Shown: positions 11,070 through 21,393, counted from the first letter of the stretch. The stretch is 64,000 nucleotides of DNA from JAEXOD01 sp963667875 (GCA_963667875.2 CAXXGC010000002.1:620001-684000), one strand, 5' to 3'. The notes: generated from the sequence alone by a model not told the origin. A program made the numbers and translations.

Positions 11070-12005
11070 AATTCAACTCTTCTTTTATAATATTATTATT
11101 TTTTGCAAGTTATTCAAAATAAAAAGAATAATCAACAGGAACAGTCGTTACAGCAATATAATAATTTTTTTGAACTTCATCCACGCTTAGTGCCAAATAA
11201 ACACACACTTGATGCCAGCTTAGTTCCAACTTGTTCATTACTTACCGTAACTCCGCTTTATTTAGGCACAATATATTACCAAAGAAAAATATTTAATCTA
11301 TAAATGTACAGCTAATTTTGAAGCAGAGATTATTATTTTCCGAATTCCTTTGTTAATATTTTGCATTAGTAAATTTAATTGTATTTATTAAATTCTATTA
11401 ATAATATTACTTTAAAATCAGGCCTAAAGGCCGAGTTGAGCATTTGTTATCCCCACGCCCTAAAGGACGTGGTTATTTAAAATCCTTATAACTTATTATA
11501 AATAATGCGATAATGTTATTATATCTCTCCGTTTAAATAACCCTAACCTAAAGTTTAGTAAACCAGCATTCATGCTGGGGGCTGACGGAATAGATATAAC
11601 GGGCTTTAGCCCTGATTCTTTTCCTCACTTTTTGGCTTAGGTGATGAACAATATCAAACTATTATTTTTTATAGCAAAATCTTTGGTTATCAAATATTTT
11701 GTGTGTTTTTATTATATATCAACAATAATGTGGCATTTCTTGATTATGAAAAGGGTATTAATTTTCTAACATCTATTTGGTATGGAGAAAAATCCCGTGC
11801 CTATATATGCACATAATTTAATATTACAATTGACTTGTAAACCGTTACATCATAATATATTAAAAGTATTTGTTGTGCCTAATTATCGGAAGTTACGGTT
11901 ACTTAGTGCGTTGTTTGTTTCAATTTGCCTATCCCTCTTGTTTAATAATAATACAATTTTTTGCAAATAATTTATATAGTTCTCTACAAAACTCCAAAAA
12001 AAATT
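11070..12005. other. Gene-free region with short intergenic hairpins
   Basis: No convincing gene was found; the short open frames are AT-rich, lack family features and are probably chance. Positions about 11400-11640 hold hairpin words that recur elsewhere in the window: CCACGCCCTAAAGGACGTGG, AGCATTCATGCTGGGGGCT and GGGCTTTAGCCCTGATTCTT; a close match to the last (GGGCTTCAGCCCTGATTCTT) lies near 42357. The rest is AT-rich spacer between the divergently read subtilisin and marR transcription units. Confidence 0.5.
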
Positions 12006-12431
12006 TTACCCTATTTTTTCCAATAACTTTAATAGGTTTTCTTTTTCTTCAGCCGAAAACACATTTAATAATTCTTCAATTTTTGTATTAAATACAGGCA
12101 ATATTTGGTTTACTTTTTGGTCCCCTTCGTTAGTAAGTTCGGCAAGAATTATTCGTCTATCTTGTCGCGAAGGGATTCGTTTTATAAGATTTTCTTTTTC
12201 AAGGTTATCAATAACGCAGGTAATATTTGCTCCGGTAACGTTTAATTCATCACCAATTGCTTTTAAGGGAATTGATCCTTTTTTTTGTACAACTTCCAAT
12301 ACGCTAAATTGCGGAATTGTTAATTTTGAATCCAGCAAATATTTTATTTTAATCTTTTTTATTTTTTCGGTAATAGAGCTAATTTTTTTCAATAATTCAT
12401 CATTAATATCAATTGTTTTTTGTCCATTCAT
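12006..12431 (-). CDS. MarR family transcriptional regulator
   Basis: This is a 141-residue winged-helix DNA-binding protein of the usual MarR length. The recognition-helix region reads LKAIGDELNVTGANITCVIDNLEKENLIKR, followed by the wing with the family hallmark PSRQDRRIILAELTNEG. Such regulators bind as dimers to palindromic operators and respond to small ligands or oxidants. It starts 20 bp after the YgjP-type metallopeptidase stops, so the two form one transcription unit; its targets cannot be read from the sequence. Confidence 0.92.
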   Translation of the reverse strand: MNGQKTIDINDELLKKISSITEKIKKIKIKYLLDSKLTIPQFSVLEVVQKKGSIPLKAIGDELNVTGANITCVIDNLEKENLIKRIPSRQDRRIILAELTNEGDQKVNQILPVFNTKIEELLNVFSAEEKENLLKLLEKIG

Positions 12432-12451
12432 AACTACATCTCAAATTAATT

Positions 12452-13099
12452 TTAATAATAATAATTGCGCAGCCTTAATTTTAATTCCTTATAATTTGGA
12501 TAAACTTTTTTAACCAAATTCCAAAATTTTACCGAATGATTCATTTCCACAAGATGAAAGAGTTCATGAATAATAACATAATCTATCAAAATTGCATCAC
12601 ATTTCATAAGTTTATAATTTAATGTAATAACTTTTTTACTGGTACAGCTTCCCCATCTGCTTACTAATTTCCGTACCCGTAATTCGTTAAATTTTAATCC
12701 GTATGTATTTGCAAGAGAATTTATTCTTTCAGCTAAATATTCTTTTCCGGTTTTCTTTAAAAAATTATCATACTTCTTTTCCGAAATTATTTTTGTTTCG
12801 TCAAAAAGCTTTTCATGTTCAATTTTTTCATAAAGTTTAGGGAAACTGTCGTAAGTTATTTCTCTCCCTAAATAAAAGTATTTATTTTGCAAACTATTGG
12901 ATTTTTTATGAACATTTTCAATCCAATTTATATGCTCGTTTATTATAGAATTAGCAATATCAAAACTTTTTCTATACGGAATTACAACCTCAATACCTCT
13001 TTCAGGATGCATTTGCAGTTTAATATGTTTAGCTGTTTTACTTTTACGTACCGAAATTGATATCTGTTTATCTTTAATATCTATTGTTCTTATATTCAA
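12452..13099 (-). CDS. YgjP-like metallopeptidase domain protein (M48/DUF45 type)
   Basis: A single-domain protein of 215 residues. The zinc-binding motif is HELFHL (near residue 178), with a likely third ligand His in NHSVKFW a few residues on. The upstream VSRWGSCTSKKVITLNYKLM is the signature of the YgjP-like (DUF45, PF01863) family. N-terminal ISVRKSKTAKHIKLQMHPERG is also typical. Family members are soluble putative zinc peptidases, often found with restriction enzymes or stress genes; the substrate is unknown. The gene is first in a two-gene unit with marR. Confidence 0.9.
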   Translation of the reverse strand: MNIRTIDIKDKQISISVRKSKTAKHIKLQMHPERGIEVVIPYRKSFDIANSIINEHINWIENVHKKSNSLQNKYFYLGREITYDSFPKLYEKIEHEKLFDETKIISEKKYDNFLKKTGKEYLAERINSLANTYGLKFNELRVRKLVSRWGSCTSKKVITLNYKLMKCDAILIDYVIIHELFHLVEMNHSVKFWNLVKKVYPNYKELKLRLRNYYY

Positions 13100-13204
13100 A
13101 TTTAACTATTTTTAGTTTTTATATTTTATAATTATAATAAAATATTCAACAAAAATATAATTTATTTTTTAAATGATTAATTAAATGCCCTAATTTCCTG
13201 TCAA

Positions 13205-14551
13205 ATGAAAAATTTTACCCAAATAATAGATAATATTAAAGAAACTTTTAATAATGATGCAGATAATAAATTATATCACAGTTTTTTATTTAAAATTCCT
13301 CAAGTAAATTTTTATGATGTAATCTTTAACCTGGATAACAACAATTATTTTTACTGGCAAAACAACTTAACTAAATTAACTTTTTTGGCAATAGATAATT
13401 TAGATTCGGATATTTTTGATAAATGTATAAATTTTAAAGAAATTAAAACATCCGTCATTTCGGTTGAAGAAAAATTTTCTATGCATTATAATAACCCAAA
13501 AATTCCGTTAATTATTAGCAGCATCAAATTTTGCAAAGAAAATTCAATAACTTGGAACGACTTTAATAATTTTGATTTTTTTATACCAAAACTACTTTTA
13601 ATAAAAGAGGATAACGAGTTTTATATTGTTTTAAATATAAAAAACAACAATTTATCCGATATTCAAGGATATTTGGAATATTTAGACATTTTAGAAACTT
13701 TTCCCAAATATATTAATGAAACTCCTGTTGGTAAAATTATATATAACGAACCTCTGGAAAAATGGGAAACTAAAGTAAATTCTGCTCTTCTGGAAATTAA
13801 AAACGAACAATATAAAAAAGTTGTTATTGCCCGAGTAAAAAAAATAAAATTTGAAACGGCTGTTGATGTAAAATATATCCCTCATTTTTTGACTGTTTTA
13901 GGCGGCAATCATAAAGACTGTGTTATTTTTTGTTATAAAAAAGGTAATTCCGTATTTTTTGGTGCATCACCCGAAAAGTTTTTAAACTTAAATAATAATA
14001 TTTTGGAAACTGACGCATTAGCCGGATCCGCGCTGATAAATGACTTAGATAATAGTGCCGATGAAATGTTGCTTAACGATAATAAAAATATTAACGAACA
14101 TAACCAAGTGCTGGAATATATTGTAAACGGACTAAAAGAATATGCTACTTCAATTGATTACAGTACTAGACCCAAAATAAAAGATTTACGTTATATAAAA
14201 CATTTATGGACTCCAATAACCGCAAAAGTAAGCGACAAGTTTATTATTGATATAATAGAATCATTATTTCCAACACCTGCCGTTTGCGGTTTTCCTAAAA
14301 ATAATGCTTTTGAAGCCATAAAAAAAATTGAAACAGAATCACGCGGTTTATATTCCGGATTAGTCGGCTGGTTTAATTTTTCCGGTAATTCGGAGTTATA
14401 TGTATCGCTGCGTTCCGCATTATTAAAGGAGAACTTTTTATATGCTTTTGCGGGTTGTGGTATTGTCACAGGTTCCGATTATTTAAAAGAATATGAAGAA
14501 ACTGAAACTAAGTTTACTCCAATAATTAATTTGGTGAAAATTGCAAATTGA
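13205..14551 (+). CDS. menF: Isochorismate synthase MenF
   Basis: MenF converts chorismate to isochorismate, the first committed step of menaquinone synthesis, in the cytoplasm. Chorismate-binding family motifs are clear: KVVIARVKK (about 200-208), the ETDALAGSA block (about 269-277), TPAVCGFPK (about 359), RGLYSGLVGWF (about 380) and AGCGIVTGSDYLKEYEETE at the C-terminus. The length of 448 residues is normal for MenF/EntC. It is the first gene of a seven-gene men operon and overlaps menD by 11 bp, so translation is probably coupled. Confidence 0.93.
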   Translation: MKNFTQIIDNIKETFNNDADNKLYHSFLFKIPQVNFYDVIFNLDNNNYFYWQNNLTKLTFLAIDNLDSDIFDKCINFKEIKTSVISVEEKFSMHYNNPKIPLIISSIKFCKENSITWNDFNNFDFFIPKLLLIKEDNEFYIVLNIKNNNLSDIQGYLEYLDILETFPKYINETPVGKIIYNEPLEKWETKVNSALLEIKNEQYKKVVIARVKKIKFETAVDVKYIPHFLTVLGGNHKDCVIFCYKKGNSVFFGASPEKFLNLNNNILETDALAGSALINDLDNSADEMLLNDNKNINEHNQVLEYIVNGLKEYATSIDYSTRPKIKDLRYIKHLWTPITAKVSDKFIIDIIESLFPTPAVCGFPKNNAFEAIKKIETESRGLYSGLVGWFNFSGNSELYVSLRSALLKENFLYAFAGCGIVTGSDYLKEYEETETKFTPIINLVKIAN

Positions 14552-16316
14552 TATTAATTTAAATTATTTAATCAGCTCTGTATTTATTAAACGCCTTCAG
14601 GTCCTAGGGTTAAAACACGCCTTAATTTCACCCGGTTCCCGAAATACACCTTTAGTTTGCGCTCTTGCTGATTGCGAAGAAATACAAAAAACGGTTATTT
14701 TGGATGAAAGGAGCAGTTCGTTTTTTGCTGTTGGTGTTGCTAAAGTTACAAATACTCCTGTTTTAATTGTTACAACCTCTGGTACAGCCGTTGCGGAACT
14801 ATACCCCGCCATTGTTGAGGCTTATCAAAACAGAATTCCGCTTATTATTTGCACAGCCGATAGACCTGCCGAGTTGTTAAATTGCGGTGCAAACCAAACA
14901 ATCAATCAGGATAATATTTTTGCAAATCATATTCGTATGTATTACGAAATTAAACACTTTGTTAATACAGAAGATTCGTTAAATAAATTAATTGATACTA
15001 CCGAAGAAGTTTTTTTAATTGCTTCAAAATTTGATTGCGGACCGGTTCACATAAACTTTCCGTTTGATAAACCTCTTGAACCAAATTCATATACAACCCA
15101 AATTGATGCGGAAGTATTTGAAAGAATTCAGGTAAACTTAAACAAACCTATTACCGATTTTAACGCGCAAAACAGGTTTATTAAAAATAAAATACCTTTA
15201 ATAGTTGATAAATTAAAGAATTTGCGAAAAGGAATTATAGTAGTCGGCCCCGGCAACTATTCAACCGAGTTTAGCGATTTATGTTTTAAATTGGCAAAAA
15301 CATTAAATTTTCCGGTTTTTGCCGATGCTTTGTCATCGTTCAGGTTTTTAAATCAAAACGAGGATTTATTATTAAACAATTATCCTGTTTTTTTAGCTGG
15401 TTCAGCTATTTATGATAAACTAAAAGCTGAAGTAATTATTCAATTTGGCAAAACTCCAACCGCCAAATATTTGCTTGAATATTTTGAAAAATCAAAAGCT
15501 TATAAAATACTTGTTAATAATTACGGCGAACTTTTTGATCCTTCAAAATCAGCCGATTTAATTTTTGGCGGTAATTCAAATGAGTTTATTACAAATATTA
15601 TTTCCGACTTAAATGATTACAATTTTTCATCGAACAACGTGTGGATTGATTTATTAAAAGAGTTAAACACTATTACAGAATCTTATAAATCGGATTTCAT
15701 TTTAAATGCCGATTTCCCTTTTGAGGGAAAAATTGTTTTGGAAGTATTAAATAATTTACCACAAAACAGCAACTTGGTTTTAGCCAACAGTATGCCCCCG
15801 CGCGATTTGGATTATTATGCGGGATTTGTTAATAATAACGCTGTTATTTATTGTAATCGCGGGGCAAGCGGAATTGACGGCAACACTGCTACAGCAGCAG
15901 GAATAGCTGCAAATTCTTTACAGCCCACTTTTTTTATTACCGGCGATTTATCCTTTTTGCATGATATTGGCAGTTTAACAATATTACGGCAACAAAATAT
16001 TCACTTGTGCATTATTTTAATAAACAATAACGGCGGCGGTATTTTTAATATGCTGCCAATTTCTAAAAACCAAAATGTATTTGAAAAATATTTTTTAACT
16101 CCTCATAATTTAAGTTTTAAAGAAATAGTTGCCGGATTTGGAGGTAATTATTTTTTAATAAACAGTTGGGAACACCTTAAGACCGAATTAGTTAAATTTG
16201 AAAACAATACCGGATTTACAGTTTTGGAATTACAAACAGATTCCTTAACTTCTACCACAATACGCAACAATTATAAAAATGCGGTTATTAATGAAATTAC
16301 AAACAAAATTAGTTAA
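14541..16316 (+). CDS. menD: SEPHCHC synthase MenD
   Basis: MenD is a thiamine-diphosphate enzyme that joins isochorismate with 2-oxoglutarate. The N-terminus has the diagnostic ALISPGSRNTPL and the glutamate-containing DERSSSFFAVG. The ThDP-binding part at the C-terminus reads GDLSFLHDIGSL and NNNGGGIFNMLP, and RGASGIDGN is present. The length of 591 residues is close to the 550-580 usual for MenD. The start used is a TTG overlapping the menF stop; no nearby ATG preserves the conserved N-terminus. The 3' end overlaps the menH start by about 26-38 bp. Confidence 0.95.
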   Translation: MQIDINLNYLISSVFIKRLQVLGLKHALISPGSRNTPLVCALADCEEIQKTVILDERSSSFFAVGVAKVTNTPVLIVTTSGTAVAELYPAIVEAYQNRIPLIICTADRPAELLNCGANQTINQDNIFANHIRMYYEIKHFVNTEDSLNKLIDTTEEVFLIASKFDCGPVHINFPFDKPLEPNSYTTQIDAEVFERIQVNLNKPITDFNAQNRFIKNKIPLIVDKLKNLRKGIIVVGPGNYSTEFSDLCFKLAKTLNFPVFADALSSFRFLNQNEDLLLNNYPVFLAGSAIYDKLKAEVIIQFGKTPTAKYLLEYFEKSKAYKILVNNYGELFDPSKSADLIFGGNSNEFITNIISDLNDYNFSSNNVWIDLLKELNTITESYKSDFILNADFPFEGKIVLEVLNNLPQNSNLVLANSMPPRDLDYYAGFVNNNAVIYCNRGASGIDGNTATAAGIAANSLQPTFFITGDLSFLHDIGSLTILRQQNIHLCIILINNNGGGIFNMLPISKNQNVFEKYFLTPHNLSFKEIVAGFGGNYFLINSWEHLKTELVKFENNTGFTVLELQTDSLTSTTIRNNYKNAVINEITNKIS

Positions 16317-17136
16317 TACCTTATTTGATCGTATTGTTTGGAATTGTATACTGCCTGAGCAAAAAGAAACAAATTTAAAACCAATTGTATTTTTACACGG
16401 ATTTGCCGGCAATGCCGAAGATTGGACTTTTTTATTTGATAATTTATGTTCATTAAACTATTATCCTATTGCGTTAGATATTTTAGGGCATGGATTAAGC
16501 AGTGCCCCTGATGATATTTTCTATTATTCGGAAGAAAATTTGGTTTTACAGCTTAATTCGGTTATAAATACCTTAGTACAGGGGAAATTTATTTTAACCG
16601 GATATTCCCTTGGCGGCCGGTTAGCTTTATCTTATGCCAATAATTTTAAGGCTAAACTAAATGCTTTGATTTTAGAAAGTGCCACCCCCGGAATTAATGA
16701 AAAATCAGTTCGGGATGAACGAGTTAAAAACGATTTAATAATTGCCGAAAAAATTAAATCAGGCAATTTAAACGATTTTTTTACTGACTGGTACAATTTA
16801 CCGTTATTTAACTCCCTAAAAAACTTACCGCCCGAACAATTTAACTTGCTTGTACACAAAAGAACTTCAAACTCTGTTATTGGACTTGCAAATATTATGG
16901 CCGGATTCAGTCAGGGATTAATGCTGCCTAAATGGGAAATATTAAAGGATATAAATACCCGTACATTATTAATAAGCGGTGAACTGGATAATAAATTTAC
17001 CGAACTGAATAAAAAGATGAATTTACTTTTTCCAAATTCCGAACACAAAATAATTACCGACAGCGGACACATACCTCATATAGAAAATGTTTCTTTATTT
17101 GAAAATTATTTGTTAAATTTCCTAAGAACTATATAA
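16279..17136 (+). CDS. menH: SHCHC synthase MenH (alpha/beta hydrolase)
   Basis: MenH eliminates pyruvate from the MenD product to give 2-succinyl-6-hydroxycyclohexadiene carboxylate. This is an alpha/beta hydrolase: FLHGFAGNAEDW forms the oxyanion region, GYSLGGRLAL holds the nucleophilic Ser, GELDNKF the Asp and DSGHIPHIEN the His. The start at 16279 overlaps menD; a second ATG at 16291 is equally plausible. MenH assignment over a generic hydrolase rests on its position between menD and menB. Confidence 0.88.
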   Translation: MRLLMKLQTKLVNTLFDRIVWNCILPEQKETNLKPIVFLHGFAGNAEDWTFLFDNLCSLNYYPIALDILGHGLSSAPDDIFYYSEENLVLQLNSVINTLVQGKFILTGYSLGGRLALSYANNFKAKLNALILESATPGINEKSVRDERVKNDLIIAEKIKSGNLNDFFTDWYNLPLFNSLKNLPPEQFNLLVHKRTSNSVIGLANIMAGFSQGLMLPKWEILKDINTRTLLISGELDNKFTELNKKMNLLFPNSEHKIITDSGHIPHIENVSLFENYLLNFLRTI

Positions 17137-17167
17137 ACTTTAACTTTGTTGTTTATAAAAAGAGGAA

Positions 17168-18001
17168 TTGATGTATAATTGGATTTTAGCAAAAGAATAT
17201 AAAGACATAACTTACCATAAAATGAATGGAATAGCAAAAATTGCTATTAACAGACCTGAAGTACGCAACGCTTTTAGACCGGATACCGTAAAAGAACTTT
17301 TTGACGCTTTTAATGATGCCCGCGAAGACAGTAGTATTGGAGTTGTATTATTAACCGGAAACGGTCCTGCAAAAGACGGCAAGTATGCATTTTGTTCAGG
17401 CGGCGATCAAAAAATACGGGGCGATCAAGGTTATATTGGTGCGGATGGTATTCCCCGATTAAATATATTAGATGTTCAAAAACAAATACGCAGTATCCCT
17501 AAACCTGTTATTGCATTAGTGGCGGGATACGCAATAGGCGGCGGTCATGTTTTACATGTAGTTTGTGATTTGACAATTGCCGCTGAAAATGCTGTTTTTG
17601 GTCAAACCGGGCCAAAAGTAGGCAGTTTTGACGGCGGTTTTGGCGCAAGTTATTTAGCCCGTTTAGTGGGACAAAAAAAAGCGCGCGAAATTTGGTATTT
17701 ATGCCGTCAGTATAATGCTCAGGAAGCATTTGACATGGGTTTAATTAATAAAATTGTTCCTGTTAAAAATCTCGAAGAAGAAGGTGTTAATTGGGCTAAT
17801 GAAATTTTACAAAACAGCCCGCTTTCAATCCGTTTATTAAAATCCGCTTTTAATGCCGAACTTGACGGACAAGCCGGAATTCAGGAACTTGCAGGAAATG
17901 CCACTTTGTTATATTACATGAGTGAAGAAGCGCAAGAAGGCAAAAACGCTTATATACAAAAACGAAAACCTGATTTTTCTAAATTTCCACGGGTACCATA
18001 A
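17168..18001 (+). CDS. menB: 1,4-dihydroxy-2-naphthoyl-CoA synthase MenB
   Basis: MenB closes the second ring of the naphthoquinone, turning o-succinylbenzoyl-CoA into dihydroxynaphthoyl-CoA. Crotonase-fold motifs are clear: RPEVRNAFRPDTV, CSGGDQKIRGDQGY (substrate and CoA loop) and AGYAIGGGHVLHVVCD (oxyanion hole). The Asp/Gly-rich GSFDGGFGASYLARLVG and C-terminal KRKPDFSKFPR are typical of MenB rather than other crotonases. The length of 277 residues is normal. A Shine-Dalgarno-like AGAGGAA precedes the ATG, one of the few clear ones in the window. Confidence 0.96.
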   Translation: MMYNWILAKEYKDITYHKMNGIAKIAINRPEVRNAFRPDTVKELFDAFNDAREDSSIGVVLLTGNGPAKDGKYAFCSGGDQKIRGDQGYIGADGIPRLNILDVQKQIRSIPKPVIALVAGYAIGGGHVLHVVCDLTIAAENAVFGQTGPKVGSFDGGFGASYLARLVGQKKAREIWYLCRQYNAQEAFDMGLINKIVPVKNLEEEGVNWANEILQNSPLSIRLLKSAFNAELDGQAGIQELAGNATLLYYMSEEAQEGKNAYIQKRKPDFSKFPRVP

Positions 18002-18006
18002 CAATT

Positions 18007-18906
18007 ATGCAGACTAGTGCCGTAAAAAACTTATCAAAAACCGAAAGCTGGATTTTAGCAAGCAGACCTAAAACTTTGCTGGCTGCAATTGTTCCTGTTT
18101 TAATTGGTTCTGTTTTAGCTGTTAATGTTGGTAAATATCATTTAGCAGCTTCTATTATTGCGTTAATTTGTTCTATATTTATTCAAATAGGTACAAACTT
18201 TGTTAACGATTTATACGATTTTTTGGCGGGTTCCGACAGCAAAAACCGGTTAGGGCCTCAAAGAGCTTTATCAAGCGGATTAATTACCGTAACCGAAATG
18301 AAGTGGGCCATATTTATTACATTTTTTACTACTCTTTTACTTGGTATGTATCTTGTTTATTTGGCAGGATGGGTAATTTTTTTGGTTGGTATTTTATCTA
18401 TTTTTGCGGGTATTGCTTATACAGCGGGTCCATATCCGTTAGCTTATAACGGTCTTGGCGATATTTTTGTATTTATTTTTTTTGGTTTTGTTGGTACGGT
18501 AGGCACTTATTTTGTTCAGGCATTGGAAATAAATTCTTTTGTGGTATGGGCTTCAATTCCGGTTGGTGCGTTAATTACAAATATTTTAGTGGTTAACAAT
18601 TATAGAGATGTTGATGAAGACAAAATGCACGGCAAAAACACATTGGCAGTTAAATTTGGCCGTAAATTTACACGTCTGCAATACCTTTCATTTATGATTT
18701 TATCGTATGCAATTTTAATTATTGTTTATTTTACTTATAAACAAAGTTATTATATTTTTTTACCGCTCCTCTCTTTCCCTTTAGCAGTTAAATTAATAAA
18801 AATGATTTATACTTTGCAGGGTACGGAATTAAATAAAACATTAGAACTTACTGCAAAACTTTCAGCCATATATGGACTTTTGTTTGCCATAGGAATATTA
18901 ATATGA
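18007..18906 (+). CDS. menA: DHNA polyprenyltransferase MenA
   Basis: An integral membrane prenyltransferase of the UbiA superfamily that adds the polyprenyl tail to 1,4-dihydroxy-2-naphthoate. Both aspartate-rich prenyl-diphosphate sites are visible: NDLYDFLAGSDSKNRLGP (about 68-85) and NNYRDVDEDKMHGKNTLAV (about 199-217). SRPKTLLAAIVPVLIG near the N-terminus marks the MenA group. Eight to nine hydrophobic helices are expected over 299 residues. It is 5 bp after menB and overlaps menC by 4 bp. Confidence 0.95.
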   Translation: MQTSAVKNLSKTESWILASRPKTLLAAIVPVLIGSVLAVNVGKYHLAASIIALICSIFIQIGTNFVNDLYDFLAGSDSKNRLGPQRALSSGLITVTEMKWAIFITFFTTLLLGMYLVYLAGWVIFLVGILSIFAGIAYTAGPYPLAYNGLGDIFVFIFFGFVGTVGTYFVQALEINSFVVWASIPVGALITNILVVNNYRDVDEDKMHGKNTLAVKFGRKFTRLQYLSFMILSYAILIIVYFTYKQSYYIFLPLLSFPLAVKLIKMIYTLQGTELNKTLELTAKLSAIYGLLFAIGILI

Positions 18907-19997
18907 AATTTTTAGATTTAAGTTATGTAAAATTTCCAATTGTTTTAACCCATCAAATTACAACATCAAAACAAACCATATCATCAAAAAACAGTTTTAT
19001 TATTAGGGCCTTACTTTCCGATAACAATTATTATTTTGGTGAAGCATCTCCTTTAACTAATTTTTCAATTGAAACCGAAGAAGAAACAGAAGACTCGATA
19101 AAAACAATTTTTAATAAATTAACATCCATAGATTTTGAATTAAATTTTGATTTATTAATTAAACAATTGGATGATATAAATATTCCTAATAGTTTACGTT
19201 TTGCCATTGAACAGATTATTATAATGTATTATGCTAATCAGCCTGATACAAAAGATTATTTCCTTTCAAAAATTAAATCGACAAATATTAAAGTTAACGG
19301 ATTGATTAGTTTATCGCACAAAACAAATATTTTAGAGCAAATAAATTTAAAGGATGGATTTGACACATTTAAAATAAAAATAGGGATAAATGATTTTGCA
19401 ACAGAACTTGAGATATTAGAGGACATACATAAACAGTTTGGCAATAAAATAACGCTCCGGCTTGACGTTAACGGTTTATGGTCGTTAAATGAAGCCTTAA
19501 CTAAAATAATTCAATTGGAAAAATTTAATATTGAATATATTGAAGACCCTGTAAATAACATTATTGATATGACCGAACTTGCACAAAACACTACTATTCC
19601 TATTGCTGTTGATGAAGTGATTAACGATTCAAATAATATTGAATTATTATTATTTAATAGCAACTTAAACACAATTATTATTAAACCTATGTTATATGGA
19701 AGTATTTTTAGACTAATTGAAATTATAACCAATCCCGCATATATTGATAAAAAGTTTTTGATTTCTTCATTGTTTGAATCATCTTTATCCAAACCTATTT
19801 TAGTATATCTTGCCTCTTTATGTCCGCCTAATTTAACACACGGATTAAGTACGTTTGATTTACTTAAAACAGATGTAACATCAAACATTTTACCTCTTGT
19901 AAACGGGAGTATAAATTTTAATCCGGCCGATATTTTGAATTTGGTAAATATTAACAATTTAATTTTAAATAATGATGAATTTACTTTCCCCAATTGA
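18903..19997 (+). CDS. menC: o-Succinylbenzoate synthase MenC
   Basis: MenC dehydrates SHCHC to o-succinylbenzoate. It is an enolase-superfamily protein with the expected catalytic layout: FKIKIG (two lysines, about 158-163), LRLDVNGLW (first metal Asp), YIEDP (metal Glu) and AVDEVI (third metal ligand). The length is 364 residues. It diverges in sequence like other Bacteroidota MenC proteins, but its place between menA and menE confirms the role. It overlaps menE by about 26 bp. Confidence 0.9.
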   Translation: MKFLDLSYVKFPIVLTHQITTSKQTISSKNSFIIRALLSDNNYYFGEASPLTNFSIETEEETEDSIKTIFNKLTSIDFELNFDLLIKQLDDINIPNSLRFAIEQIIIMYYANQPDTKDYFLSKIKSTNIKVNGLISLSHKTNILEQINLKDGFDTFKIKIGINDFATELEILEDIHKQFGNKITLRLDVNGLWSLNEALTKIIQLEKFNIEYIEDPVNNIIDMTELAQNTTIPIAVDEVINDSNNIELLLFNSNLNTIIIKPMLYGSIFRLIEIITNPAYIDKKFLISSLFESSLSKPILVYLASLCPPNLTHGLSTFDLLKTDVTSNILPLVNGSINFNPADILNLVNINNLILNNDEFTFPN

Positions 19998-21393
19998 ATG
20001 GTTAAAACTACAAGTTAAAAATAACGGTTCAAAAACATTTATTTTAACTGAAAAAAAAAGCACAACTTATCTTGAATTTTTTGGAAAAGTTTTTTCTCTT
20101 TCAAAAGAACTTGAGTATTTAAGTGATTTGTCTGTAAAAAATATTGCGCTTTTATATAATAATAACATTGAGTTTTTATATCATATTTTCACCTTATGGA
20201 ATTTAGGACTTACTCCGGTATTATTTAATTCAAAATTAACCGATAATGAGATTGTGGAATTATTTGATTATTCCGATTGTATTGATTTATTTTCGGATAG
20301 ACCTTTTGATATTAATTTTGCCAACAAATTAGCCGAATTGGACAACAAAAGTTATGACGGTTATAAACAAATTCCCAATACGGCTTGTATTATTTTTACA
20401 TCGGGAACTACTTCAAAGGCTAAAGGAGTAGTATTGCCTTTTGATAGTATAATAAATTCGGCTTTAAGTTTTTGCAAAATGTTTGATTGTAAAACCCATG
20501 ATATTTTTATGGCCTCACTCCCCTTTTGCCACATAGGGGGACTAATGATAATTATCAGGGCGTTAGTTTCCGGCGGTTCTGTTTTTATTCCCGACACCTT
20601 AAAAACCTCTGATTTTATTAGGGGAATTAATTTTTCTTGGCCTTCTTATATATCGGTTGTTCCTAAACAATTAAAAGATATTTTAGAAAATACAGTTATT
20701 AATAACAAATTAAAAGCGTTAATTGTTGGCGGTTCTGCATCGGATTCAAAACTAATATTAAACGCGTTGGAAAACAATCTGCCCGTTTATAAAGTATACG
20801 GTTCATCCGAAACTTCTTCAATGGTTTCAATAAGCCACCCTATTGAAGTTAAAAGATATCCCGCCTCTTCGGGGAAAGTTATTGGAAATACAAAAATATT
20901 TTCAATAAACAATAAGGGGGCAATTAATCCCCCCGGTATAAGTGGCGAAATTGTTGTAAAAAGTAATACTTTGTTTAGCCAATATTACAAATTACCGGAC
21001 GAAACAAATAAAAAACTTATTAACGGTAAATGTTTTACCGGTGACATGGGATACATAAACGAAGAGGGATTTTTGTTTATCCAAAACAGACGTGAGGATT
21101 TAATTATCTCCGGCGGAGAAAATATTAATCCTTATGAAATAGAAACTTTAATAAAACAATTACCCGGCGTAAAAGACGTTTGTGTAGTTGGTGTTAAAGA
21201 TAACCAATGGGGCCATGTGCCTGCTGCTTTTATTATAGCAGAAACAAATATTACCACCCGCGAGATTAAAGATTTTTTAACAAAAATACTTGCCCCATTT
21301 AAAATGCCTAAACATTTTGTTTTTGTTAATTATTTCCCCCTAAACGACGGCGGAAAAATTGATAAAAATAAATTACGGAATTCAATTTTATAA
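19972..21393 (+). CDS. menE: o-Succinylbenzoate-CoA ligase MenE
   Basis: MenE activates o-succinylbenzoate with ATP and CoA. It is an ANL-family adenylating enzyme: the P-loop-like IIFTSGTTSKAKGVVLP (about 138-154), VYGSSETSSM, the hinge GDMGYINEEGFLFIQNRREDLIISGGENI and the C-terminal lysine in DGGKIDKNKLR. The length of 473 residues is normal. It is the last gene of the men operon; no demethylmenaquinone methyltransferase or MenI thioesterase follows, so these must be elsewhere. Confidence 0.93.
   Translation: MMNLLSPIEWLKLQVKNNGSKTFILTEKKSTTYLEFFGKVFSLSKELEYLSDLSVKNIALLYNNNIEFLYHIFTLWNLGLTPVLFNSKLTDNEIVELFDYSDCIDLFSDRPFDINFANKLAELDNKSYDGYKQIPNTACIIFTSGTTSKAKGVVLPFDSIINSALSFCKMFDCKTHDIFMASLPFCHIGGLMIIIRALVSGGSVFIPDTLKTSDFIRGINFSWPSYISVVPKQLKDILENTVINNKLKALIVGGSASDSKLILNALENNLPVYKVYGSSETSSMVSISHPIEVKRYPASSGKVIGNTKIFSINNKGAINPPGISGEIVVKSNTLFSQYYKLPDETNKKLINGKCFTGDMGYINEEGFLFIQNRREDLIISGGENINPYEIETLIKQLPGVKDVCVVGVKDNQWGHVPAAFIIAETNITTREIKDFLTKILAPFKMPKHFVFVNYFPLNDGGKIDKNKLRNSIL

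Noticed and set aside
11103..12091. Several short plus-strand open frames
   Set aside because: They are AT-rich, overlap hairpin repeats, have no family features and lack ribosome sites.
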